33,334 bases of DNA from Kordiimonadaceae bacterium (GTDB lineage: Bacteria; Pseudomonadota; Alphaproteobacteria; Sphingomonadales; Kordiimonadaceae): contig JAESQS010000110.1 of NCBI GenBank assembly GCA_016765035.1, forward strand, positions 1-33,334. The letters are read 5' to 3'. Both the position numbers and the translations under genes were made by a program. Below the pieces are notes generated by a model. The model made no database searches. It saw only the letters and a list, made by a program, of their open reading frames with translations, and was not told the origin of the DNA. This document shows positions 15,130 to 22,683 of the stretch, piece by piece. Position 1 is the stretch's first letter. Every line of letters begins with the position of its first letter.

Positions 15130-15673
15130 GGATAACCTCCACACCTTCACTTTTGTCAGTCAGAAGGCGGCGTTCTGCCCCTTTAATTTCAAGCTTTTGA
15201 CGGCGTCTGTCAGGACCAAAAAATTCACTGGTATGAACAAACTGCCGGGGCCGTTCGATGATAGATACAAGCTTTTCACCGATATTTTTAATGGTAAAAG
15301 GCTTTGCTAAAATATCTGAAATGCCCATTTCCCGTGCCTGCTTAATTCGCTCTGGTTCCGTGTAACTTGTAATCATGACAAAGGGGACAAACCTGTTAGG
15401 GCTATCTTTATGTCGCCGGACCCAGCGCAAAAACATCATGCCATCAATGGGGTGCATATCCCAATTAGAGATCACAATATCAATATTTTGCACGCCAATT
15501 TTCATTGGCTCGTTTTTCACACGCTGCAAAAACGTAATGGCATCGCCACCATGCTCCACCGGGTATACATTGCCGACACCCAGCACTTTCAAAGAATTCA
15601 CAAGAAGAGATCGTATAAATTGGCTATCCTCAGCCAAAAGAATATTCACTCGATCAAAATCATAGTCACTCAT
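15122..15673 (-). CDS. CheY-like response regulator
   Basis: This 183-aa protein has a receiver domain at residues 8-130. The acidic pair is E15-D16, the phospho-acceptor is D72 in ISNWDMHPIDG, T102 lies in MITSYTE, and K124 in LAKPF. The C-terminal 50 residues are basic (DRRRQKLEIKGAERR) and have no recognisable DNA-binding domain. It sits between two Hpt-type genes on the same strand and overlaps the downstream one. A GGTTAACCGTAAGT motif, shared with the CtrA-like box at 28.25 kb, lies about 28 bases upstream. It is probably one element of a phosphorelay; the kinase is not in the window. Confidence 0.92.
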   Translation of the reverse strand: MSDYDFDRVNILLAEDSQFIRSLLVNSLKVLGVGNVYPVEHGGDAITFLQRVKNEPMKIGVQNIDIVISNWDMHPIDGMMFLRWVRRHKDSPNRFVPFVMITSYTEPERIKQAREMGISDILAKPFTIKNIGEKLVSIIERPRQFVHTSEFFGPDRRRQKLEIKGAERRLLTDKSEGVEVIRG

Positions 15674-15772
15674 AAATTCGCCTATATAAAGCTATGATGT
15701 AGGTTAACCGTAAGTCTTCTTACTCTGGCGCAGTTAAAAACTCCAATGTTTTCACTACATTACAAAAAATCT

Positions 15773-16135
15773 TTATGCTCGAGCATTGCGTTCGTCAATA
15801 AACGCGGTCAGTTGCCCTAAGCGCACAGTCAGCTCTTTCAACGCTTTGCCGCGTTTAGGCTCAACTTGGCATAGAGCACCCATTTGCTCGGCCCTTTCGG
15901 CTTCCCGAGCTAACCTCCACGCCCCGATGCTCCGGGCGGCCCCTTTTAACTTGTGGGCCATTGTGTGCCAGCCGTCGGCACCGGACTGCTCCAGTTGCCT
16001 CAGATACCCCGGCGCATGGTCCATAAAAAGCCCTAATATCTGCCGCTCAAAGTCCGCATCTCCACCAGTAAATTCTTTCAAATGGGCTTCATCCAGCACC
16101 ACGTGTTCATTCCAATTAGATTCCGTCCCCGCCAT
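15773..16135 (-). CDS. Hpt-domain phosphotransfer protein
   Basis: The 120-aa protein is a full Hpt four-helix bundle. The phosphorylatable His61 lies in HTMAHKLKGAARSIGAWRLA, and ILGLFMDHAPGYLRQLEQ forms the preceding helix. Together with the adjacent response regulator and a second Hpt-like protein it makes a compact relay cluster without a histidine kinase. It follows the small unknown gene at 16163-16438 after 27 bases, so these two may be cotranscribed. A 99-base gap with a partial TTAA motif separates it from the regulator gene. Confidence 0.9.
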   Translation of the reverse strand: MAGTESNWNEHVVLDEAHLKEFTGGDADFERQILGLFMDHAPGYLRQLEQSGADGWHTMAHKLKGAARSIGAWRLAREAERAEQMGALCQVEPKRGKALKELTVRLGQLTAFIDERNARA

Positions 16136-16162
16136 ATATTACTCTGACTCTTAACCTATGCT

Positions 16163-16438
16163 TTATGCCAAATGCTCTACGATATTGCGCCCATCATCAG
16201 TCAGCTTACAAACCAGCCATGATGGGTCAATTGAGTTGTGATACCATGGCTTACACCAACCATGCGCAATACAAGCCCGAATCGTTTGTTCCTTGATTCG
16301 CTGCCCACTGTTATCAAACAAAGGTAATTTACCACCCGGCTCAGATACACCGCGCGCTAGATATCGTATTTGAGCATGACTCGGCTTGCTATGGTTGCTT
16401 TTGCCGCTAAACTCTTTTTTTCCTATAGTTTCAGCCAT
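16163..16438 (-). CDS. Small conserved hypothetical protein
   Basis: The 91-aa protein (start MAETIGKKEF) has a basic N-terminus and then HAQIRYLARGVSEPGGKLPLFDNSGQ, RACIAHGWCKPW and WLVCKLTDDGRNI. The helix-turn layout with a C-terminal LTxxGR tail resembles small winged-helix-like proteins, but I recognise no named family. I chose the ATG at 16438 over 16450 because the first four codons of the longer form look like leader. It is encoded just upstream of the Hpt gene on the same strand and is divergent from the large coiled-coil gene. Confidence 0.7.
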   Translation of the reverse strand: MAETIGKKEFSGKSNHSKPSHAQIRYLARGVSEPGGKLPLFDNSGQRIKEQTIRACIAHGWCKPWYHNSIDPSWLVCKLTDDGRNIVEHLA

Positions 16439-16606
16439 GTATGGCTCCATTTTATAGGTATTTATTATACTTCAGTTAACCAATATTGTCATATGTTCCC
16501 TAACGGGCGATTAATGCACAGTGTCTTGGTACTGGCATTTAAGCGATAAACTATCGTAATCATAAGGTAAACCTGTCCTTAAATCATGGGTAGCTAAGGG
16601 ACCGCG

Positions 16607-19396
16607 ATGTCAAAAGCAGAAATAAATTTCCCATCCGTGGAAAAATCAGTGGAAAACGAAGCCGTACCATCCGATGAAACGGCTGGCACAGCTGCCGCAG
16701 AGAGGGCGCAGGCCCGCAATATACGGCGGTTTGTCCCTGTTATCGTTGCGGGTGTGCTTAGTCTCTTATGGACAGCAGGCAGTTTTATCTTTCTAACAAC
16801 TGCGGGCGAAGCCTTTAACAACACAGCATCCATCACTGATATTGCTGCCTTACTGGCTGGTTATACGACCCCTATTGCAATTTTCTGGCTCGTAGCTCTC
16901 GCCTTCCAGCGCACAGACCCCCTTTTGGAGCGCAGGCTTGCCATGGCGCAAAATCTACACCGCGCTATCTCCCCGGTTGAAGTGGCCGAACAGCGCCTTG
17001 CTGTATTGAACCGTACCTTGCGGAAAGAACTTGAAAGTGTTGATGCTGTGGCTGATTTAGCAGCCGACCGCATTGGCAATTTGGAAAATCGGTTTCAAGA
17101 ACAAATCAGCAGTTTGTTTTCCGCCGCTGCTGACACAGAAGCCAGAACAACCAGTATTTGTGACCTGCTAGAGCGCGAGCGTAACGCCATTGGCGGATTA
17201 ACCACAGATGTTGAAAGCCGTTTTAATGCGTTGGAAGCAATGGTTGGCCGTATTGCGGAAAAGCTTGAAAGCGCAGGCGAAAATGCGGCCAGCACAGCTG
17301 ACCACGCCAAAGACCGCGTTGATGGCAGCCTGCAATCCTTCAGTAAAGCAACAGAAGAATTTGAAACACGGCTAGAAGTCGCTGGCGAAAAAGTAACAAC
17401 CCATGCAGAGGGCGTGCAAAAAATAGCCATAGAGGTTGAAGAACGCCTGCTTGCCTCCACGGAAAATTCACAGAGCAAAATTGAGCGTTTCCATGACAGC
17501 GCAGTAGAACTGGAAAGCCGCTCTGCTGAATTGGCCGAGACAATGGTCAAGCAAGGGGTGCTCTTGGAAAATATGGCTGACCATGCAGCGACAGAATCCG
17601 CCAAAATCAACGCGACACTGAAATCTCATGTCGGTGAAGTCAATACAGCAGCCACTGAAGCTCTTGAGCATACAAAAGACGTTAGTGCTTCTGTGGCAGA
17701 GCAAGCCAAGGGCATGACCGAGCTTGTTTCAGAGACTGTAGAAAAAGCCAAAGCCCTACTTGATGAAGCTGGCACATCACTGGAGCAACATTGCGAAGCA
17801 GCGCTTACAACTAGCGAACAAGTGAATAAGCGCACGCTGGAAACCACTGCCGAAACTGGTGCTGCTATTACAGACCATGCCGAGCGTGCTGACAGATTGC
17901 TGTTGGATGGGCTGGACCGGGCGAAACAAGCCTTAAATTCAACCATGGATTCCATCACTGAGCATAGTGACACAGCCGTGCGTCAGGCCGAGGACACAGC
18001 CCTGCGCACCCTCCAGCATATCCGACAACTGCGGGCTGGGGTGGAAGACCAGATGGATGAACTTGCCAAAGCGGGTGCCGCCGTAGGGGAAAACCTTGCC
18101 CTCTCCGCCAATAGTATCGCGGATAAATCCACCGAGCTAACAGACACATCGAATATAATGGCAACAGACCTTTCAGCCATACAGGCCCAAATGACGATAC
18201 AAAGCGATGTTATTGCTGATGTATTGAACGAAACCCGTATGAAACTGGCCCATCTGGAAAATGACCTTACAAACCAGCGTAATGTCTTGAATGCCACATC
18301 TACAGAAGCCGCAGACAGAGTAATTGAAGCCTCAGAGCGGTTTGCAAAACAGGGCCGTGCCCTGCAAGACACTGCCGATGACATACAAAACAACCTTGGC
18401 CATAAAAGTGGTGAACTTGTCTCCCTTATCGACCAAATAGGTGTTGTGGGTGAAACATCCCAAAGCCAGCTTGGGGTTGCAGTAGAGGACTTAACCAGCA
18501 AATCAAAAGATCTTCGCGAAGAATTGGGCGATTCTGGCGCGGCCTTAGGCGCTGCCGCAGAAGCCTTTGCCGGTGAACGCCAGATTATCCAAGAAGAAAC
18601 CGACAGTGTTATTGGCGAACTCAACAAGGCATCTGACACCATGAGCCAAGAGGTTTCAAAGTTTGCTGACCAATCCATGGAAGCTGCCAACCGCATGGAT
18701 GCCGCCAGCCAGCAATTGATGGACCAAACTGAGCGCGCCAATACAGGGCTTAAAAAATCCGTTGAAGAAGCCAATTTGGAACTTTCCGGTTCCATTGAAG
18801 CAATAAGCAACAAAGCCAATGAACGCATTACAGTTATGCAGGAAGACATGCAAAGCACCCTGTCTCGTGTTCTGACTGATTATCAGGAAACGGCTGATCA
18901 GGCCGAAAAGGAAAGTGCGCTGCTAGCCATGCGCCTTGGCACTCAATCCGACAAAATAGCCCAACAGGCCGAGCAGTTTATTTCTAAAACTGCTGACATT
19001 GAAAAACGCATCGCTGCTGCAACGAAAAATGACTTTGCGCGTACATCGCAGTTATTGATGGAAAGCCTGCAATCCGCATCCATCGATGTGCATAAAGCCT
19101 TGTCTGACGATTTGCCAAAAGATGTGTGGGATGCGTATCAGGCAGGTGACAAATCTGTCTTCATGCGCCGTACACTCAAAATTGGGAACAGGAAAACGCG
19201 CAAATCCATCGGTGAAAAATATCAGTCCAATAGTGAATTCCGCGAAAATGTCGTGCGCTATTGTCGTGATTTTGAAGGCATGATGGAACGGGCTATGATG
19301 GGCGATAAAGGCAACACCATGTCTGTGACGCTGGTTTCGTCCGACATGGGCAAACTCTATTTGTTACTGGGCCAATCCATCAAAAAATTTGGCTGA
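16607..19396 (+). CDS. TipN-like membrane-anchored coiled-coil protein
   Basis: The 929-aa protein has an acidic cytoplasmic start, two transmembrane segments at about residues 42-64 and 79-100, and then about 700 residues of heptad-like helix rich in Ala, Glu, Ser and Thr. A conserved globular-looking tail from about 815 to 929 contains DVWDAYQAGDKSVFMRRTLK and VSSDMGKLYLLLGQSIKKFG. Two N-terminal TM segments plus a long coiled coil and this length match TipN, the Caulobacter new-pole marker that directs flagellum placement. Assignment rests on architecture and a tail I associate with that family, so other apolipoprotein-like coiled-coil proteins remain possible. AAGGGA precedes the ATG. Confidence 0.6.
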   Translation: MSKAEINFPSVEKSVENEAVPSDETAGTAAAERAQARNIRRFVPVIVAGVLSLLWTAGSFIFLTTAGEAFNNTASITDIAALLAGYTTPIAIFWLVALAFQRTDPLLERRLAMAQNLHRAISPVEVAEQRLAVLNRTLRKELESVDAVADLAADRIGNLENRFQEQISSLFSAAADTEARTTSICDLLERERNAIGGLTTDVESRFNALEAMVGRIAEKLESAGENAASTADHAKDRVDGSLQSFSKATEEFETRLEVAGEKVTTHAEGVQKIAIEVEERLLASTENSQSKIERFHDSAVELESRSAELAETMVKQGVLLENMADHAATESAKINATLKSHVGEVNTAATEALEHTKDVSASVAEQAKGMTELVSETVEKAKALLDEAGTSLEQHCEAALTTSEQVNKRTLETTAETGAAITDHAERADRLLLDGLDRAKQALNSTMDSITEHSDTAVRQAEDTALRTLQHIRQLRAGVEDQMDELAKAGAAVGENLALSANSIADKSTELTDTSNIMATDLSAIQAQMTIQSDVIADVLNETRMKLAHLENDLTNQRNVLNATSTEAADRVIEASERFAKQGRALQDTADDIQNNLGHKSGELVSLIDQIGVVGETSQSQLGVAVEDLTSKSKDLREELGDSGAALGAAAEAFAGERQIIQEETDSVIGELNKASDTMSQEVSKFADQSMEAANRMDAASQQLMDQTERANTGLKKSVEEANLELSGSIEAISNKANERITVMQEDMQSTLSRVLTDYQETADQAEKESALLAMRLGTQSDKIAQQAEQFISKTADIEKRIAAATKNDFARTSQLLMESLQSASIDVHKALSDDLPKDVWDAYQAGDKSVFMRRTLKIGNRKTRKSIGEKYQSNSEFRENVVRYCRDFEGMMERAMMGDKGNTMSVTLVSSDMGKLYLLLGQSIKKFG

Positions 19397-19437
19397 TACG
19401 CCGAGTATCAAACGCATACGGGGAGCGCGGGGGAATT

Positions 19438-20529
19438 ATGAAGTTACGGCATTATCTAACGTGCAGCCTTATCGCTGCCAGCGGGTTAGTCTCTGTTGCT
19501 TGTGGGCAACCTGAAACAGAGAAAACCGGCACTGCTAGCCCAGACGCAAGGCCGAGCACCCCTATTCAGTGGCGCACCACCAGCACATATCCTTCCACAC
19601 TTCCTCTAATCGGTACAATGGGCAAGCGTGTAACTGTAGAAATTGGCAAAGTTTCTGGTGGTAATATCACCCTCAAGTTTTATGAACCCGGTGTGCTCGC
19701 GCCCCCCTTTGAAACATTTGATGCTGTTAAATACGGCGCTGTTGAAAGTGGTTGGTCAACGCCCGGTTATTGGGCTGGAAAAGAGCCTGCTTTGCAACTT
19801 TTCGCCTCTGTTCCTTTTGGACCATCAGCGCCAGAATATATGGGCTGGTTTGACTATGGTGGCGGCAAACAACTGTTTGACGAGATTTACCATACACACG
19901 GCATTCACAGCGTTATTTGCGGCATGACACCGCCAGAAGCTGCTGGCTGGTACAAAAAAGAAATGAAAAGCATTGAGGATTTCAAAGGGCTTAAAATTCG
20001 TTTCTTTGGGCTTGGAGCCAAAGTTTTAGAAGAAATTGGCGCTGCCCCTCAGCTCATTGCTGGCGGTGAAATATACCAAGCGCTGGAACTAGGCACTATT
20101 GACGCAAGCGAATATGCAATGCCTGTGGTGGATTATAATATGGGCTTCTATGAAGTTGCAGACCATTATTATTTTCCCGGTTGGCACCAGCAGTCCACTT
20201 TCTTTGAGCTGATGTTCAATTTGGATGCTTGGAACGGCCTTAGTGAAACCCAGCAACACCAAATAAATACGGCCTGTGCAGCCAATGTTCGCTACGGTAT
20301 TTCGGAAGGCGAAGCCCTACAGCCGGATGCCATTGAAAAGCTGAAAACCAAGGGTGTTAAAATTCATATGTGGTCGCCGGAAATATTGGCCGCCCTTGAA
20401 ACCGCATGGCGCAAAGTCGCCACTGACATGGCGGAAGATGACCCCAACTTTGCCCGAGTGTGGCAATCGCTGCAAACCTTCCGCGCTCGCTATAAAAGCT
20501 GGGGCGATATTGGCTATTTGAAAGAGTAA
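19438..20529 (+). CDS. dctP: TRAP transporter solute-binding protein DctP
   Basis: The 363-aa exported receptor starts with a signal peptide ending near SVAC (Cys22), a possible but weak lipobox. The mature part shows the DctP/TAXI-like pattern: FYEPGVLAPPFETFDAVKYGAVE, MKSIEDFKGLKIRFFGLGAKVLEEIGAAPQ and the substrate-loop region GEIYQALELGTIDASEYAMP. It would deliver a carboxylate or related compound to the DctQM permease; the ligand cannot be told from sequence. GGGGG precedes the ATG, and dctQ begins four bases after the stop. Confidence 0.93.
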   Translation: MKLRHYLTCSLIAASGLVSVACGQPETEKTGTASPDARPSTPIQWRTTSTYPSTLPLIGTMGKRVTVEIGKVSGGNITLKFYEPGVLAPPFETFDAVKYGAVESGWSTPGYWAGKEPALQLFASVPFGPSAPEYMGWFDYGGGKQLFDEIYHTHGIHSVICGMTPPEAAGWYKKEMKSIEDFKGLKIRFFGLGAKVLEEIGAAPQLIAGGEIYQALELGTIDASEYAMPVVDYNMGFYEVADHYYFPGWHQQSTFFELMFNLDAWNGLSETQQHQINTACAANVRYGISEGEALQPDAIEKLKTKGVKIHMWSPEILAALETAWRKVATDMAEDDPNFARVWQSLQTFRARYKSWGDIGYLKE

Positions 20530-20532
20530 TCA

Positions 20533-21095
20533 GTGGATTTTCTTTTTTCTATATCCCGGAAGCTTGAAGCCATAAGTACAGGTTTTGCACGGGTTTCTGT
20601 GTGGCTGATACTGGTATTGATGCTCGTGATCATTTCCGATGTTACCTTGCGGCGCTGGTTTGTCATTGGCTCCACCAAATTGCAAGAGCTTGAATGGCAT
20701 TTACACGGCGCTTTATTTTTGCTCTGCCTAGGATGGGCCTATACTAAAAACGCCCATGTGCGCATTGAGTTATTTACGGAAAAATTCAGCAAAAAAAGAG
20801 CCGCTGCCTTTGAGATAGCAGGCTGCCTGTTTTTTTTACTGCCCTATGTCGCCGCCCTCTTGATTTTTGGGTATGACTATATGTCTTTTAGCCTTGAGTA
20901 TAACGAGGCATCTGCATCAGCCACTGCCTGCCCGCCCGCTGGATTATAAAATCAGTCCTCGTCTTGGGCTTTTTGTTACTGGGTATTGCGGCTACGGCGC
21001 GCCTTTTGGAAAGCATTGTTTTCCTGTTTGGCCCGGCCCGCCTGTCTGAGCAAACCTATTTCGCCAAAGTGACTATAGAAACGGAGCCGAGCTAA
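20533..21095 (+). pseudogene. dctQ: TRAP transporter small permease DctQ, frameshifted
   Basis: The reading frame begins at a GTG and encodes a DctQ-type four-helix protein (LQELEWHLHGALFLLCLGWAYTKNAHVRIE) up to EASASAT near 20925. It then leaves frame (ACPPAGL, stop at 20949). Shifting by one base at about 20926 restores WIIKSVLVLGFLLLGIAATARLLES to a TAA that overlaps the dctM ATG as TAATG. The expected ACTGGCCTGCCC reads ACTGCCTGCCC, one G short. Repaired, the protein would have about 187 aa, normal for DctQ. Either the gene is broken, which should disable the transporter, or the base was lost in sequencing. The intact dctP and dctM and the conserved downstream frame favour a recent event or an error. 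Confidence 0.88.
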
Positions 21096-22468
21096 TGGAT
21101 CTGTTCATTGAGCTGCTGCCATTTCTAATGTTCGCGGTTCTCATTCCCCTGTTGTTTTCTGGTTTTCCCGTTGCCTTTATTTTAGGCGGCGTTGGCCTTG
21201 GTTTTTGGCTGCTTGCTGTGGCGCTTGGTGTTGAAAGCCCTAACAGTTTTTTCCTTGTGGTTAGCCGTATTTACGGCGGGGTGGTCAGCAAGCTTGTGCT
21301 GGTGGCTATCCCCATGTTTATTTTTATGGGTACGATGCTTGAGCGCAGCGGCATTGCCCGTGAAATGCTCCATACCATGCAATATCTAACACGGCGTACA
21401 CCCGGGGGGCTTGCTCTCTCGGTTACACTGCTTGGGGTGGTGCTTGCGGCCACAACAGGCATTATTGGTGCGAGCGTCGTGATGATGACACTGTTAGCCC
21501 TACCCGTCATGCTTGAGCGGGGCTATGATAAACCGCTAGCAACAGGTACCATTGCAGCGTCTGGCACGCTTGGCATTCTTCTGCCGCCGTCCATCATGCT
21601 GGTGGTTATGGCTGATTTGTTATCAACATCCGCTGGTGGGTTGTTTATGGCGGCAATTGGGCCAAGCCTTTTTCTTGCCATGCTCTATCTGCTGTACATC
21701 TATATCCGCGTTAAAATAAACCCTGCCTTAGCACCGACCCATACATCAGACGACGATAAGACAGAGCAATCTACTATGAGCTTGCTTGCTATCGCAAAAA
21801 GCTTCCTGCCCCCTATTCTGCTGATATTAAGCGTGCTTGGTTCTATTTTTGGCGGCTATGCCACCCCAACAGAGGCCAGCGGGGTTGGTGCATTTGGCGC
21901 GCTTTTGCTCGCCATAGTAAAACGCAAGCTGTCCCTGCCTATTATGCAGGATGTGCTCGAACAATCAGCGCTTACAACGACGATGATCTTCGGCTTGTTT
22001 GTGGGGGCCACGGCCTTTTCGTTCGTGTTTGCGCTGCTTGGCGGCCATGACCTTATCCTCCATGTAATGGAAACTACAGGCACAGGCCCATGGGCCACGC
22101 TGACGCTTTTGATGATTGTTGTATTTTTACTGGGATTTTTCTTCGACTGGATTGAGATAACACTGATTATCCTACCAGTGTTTGCCCCTGTAATTGCCTC
22201 GTTGGATTTTGGCAGCCACCTGCCAGACCCCAGCCTTACAGTGTCATGGTTCGCCATTATAATGGCCGTTAATTTGCAAACCAGCTTTTTAACACCGCCG
22301 TTTGGTTTTGCCCTTTTCTATATGAAAGGCGCAGCCCCTGCCGAGGTTAAGTTAAAGCACATTTACAAGGGTGTGCTGCCTTTTGTTTTGTTGCAGCTTG
22401 TTGGCCTAGCGGTGTTGCTTATGTGGCCCAAACTGGCTTTATGGCTGCCACTTTACTTAGCCCAATAG
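21095..22468 (+). CDS. dctM: TRAP transporter large permease DctM
   Basis: The 457-aa integral membrane protein has about 12 hydrophobic segments and typical DctM landmarks: IPLLFSGFPVAFILGGVG, VAIPMFIFMGTMLERSGIA, GTLGILLPPSIMLVVMADLL, YATPTEASGVGAFGALLL and NLQTSFLTPPFGFALFYMKG. It forms the sodium-driven channel that works with DctQ and DctP. Its start overlaps the dctQ stop, so translation is probably coupled to the damaged dctQ frame. A palindromic repeat and a bidirectional terminator follow the stop. Confidence 0.95.
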   Translation: MDLFIELLPFLMFAVLIPLLFSGFPVAFILGGVGLGFWLLAVALGVESPNSFFLVVSRIYGGVVSKLVLVAIPMFIFMGTMLERSGIAREMLHTMQYLTRRTPGGLALSVTLLGVVLAATTGIIGASVVMMTLLALPVMLERGYDKPLATGTIAASGTLGILLPPSIMLVVMADLLSTSAGGLFMAAIGPSLFLAMLYLLYIYIRVKINPALAPTHTSDDDKTEQSTMSLLAIAKSFLPPILLILSVLGSIFGGYATPTEASGVGAFGALLLAIVKRKLSLPIMQDVLEQSALTTTMIFGLFVGATAFSFVFALLGGHDLILHVMETTGTGPWATLTLLMIVVFLLGFFFDWIEITLIILPVFAPVIASLDFGSHLPDPSLTVSWFAIIMAVNLQTSFLTPPFGFALFYMKGAAPAEVKLKHIYKGVLPFVLLQLVGLAVLLMWPKLALWLPLYLAQ

Positions 22469-22480
22469 AAACTCTCACAG

Positions 22481-22496
22481 GCTAGAGCGTATCCGT
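22481..22496. repeat. Head block of the dispersed intergenic repeat
   Basis: GCTAGAGCGTATCCGT is identical to 7046-7061. It lies 20 bases before the palindrome at 22516 and begins 13 bases after the dctM stop, so head block and palindrome may be one element. Confidence 0.6.
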
Positions 22497-22515
22497 CTCA
22501 ACAAGAGCCATTTCC

Positions 22516-22583
22516 ACCCACTCCTCCTAGCCAACCACCCCACAGCGTATATCCTAGCGGGTGGTTGGCTAAGAGGAGTGGGT
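22516..22583. repeat. Palindromic repeat with 25-bp arms
   Basis: Arms at 22516-22540 and 22559-22583 match at 24 of 25 positions around an 18-base loop. The inner arm plus loop (CCAACCACCCCACAG, then ATCCTAGCGGGTGGTTGG) also occurs, inverted, in the palindrome at 32.4 kb, so both belong to one repeat family. It lies between convergent genes, next to a terminator. Confidence 0.85.
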
Positions 22584-22607
22584 CGGTTTAGGCAGTTCCA
22601 TATCCAC

Positions 22608-22638
22608 AAAAAAAGGGGCCCAACCGAGCCCCTTTTTT
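22608..22638. terminator. Bidirectional terminator between dctM and TonB-dependent receptor
   Basis: A GGGGC/GCCCC stem is flanked by an A run on the left and a T run on the right, so it can stop transcription from both convergent genes. Confidence 0.9.
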
Positions 22639-22683
22639 ATCAGTATTTACCAAGCATGACAGTCATGCTTGATGTATTAATTT

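Noticed and set aside
17983-18858. Minus-strand 291-aa ORF inside the coiled-coil gene
   Set aside because: It is antisense to a long uninterrupted coiled-coil frame, and its Ser-rich low-complexity content is a by-product of that frame.
20867-21049. 60-aa ORF overlapping the dctQ tail
   Set aside because: It is in a different frame from both DctQ parts and has no DctQ features; the real continuation is in the frame ending at 21095.
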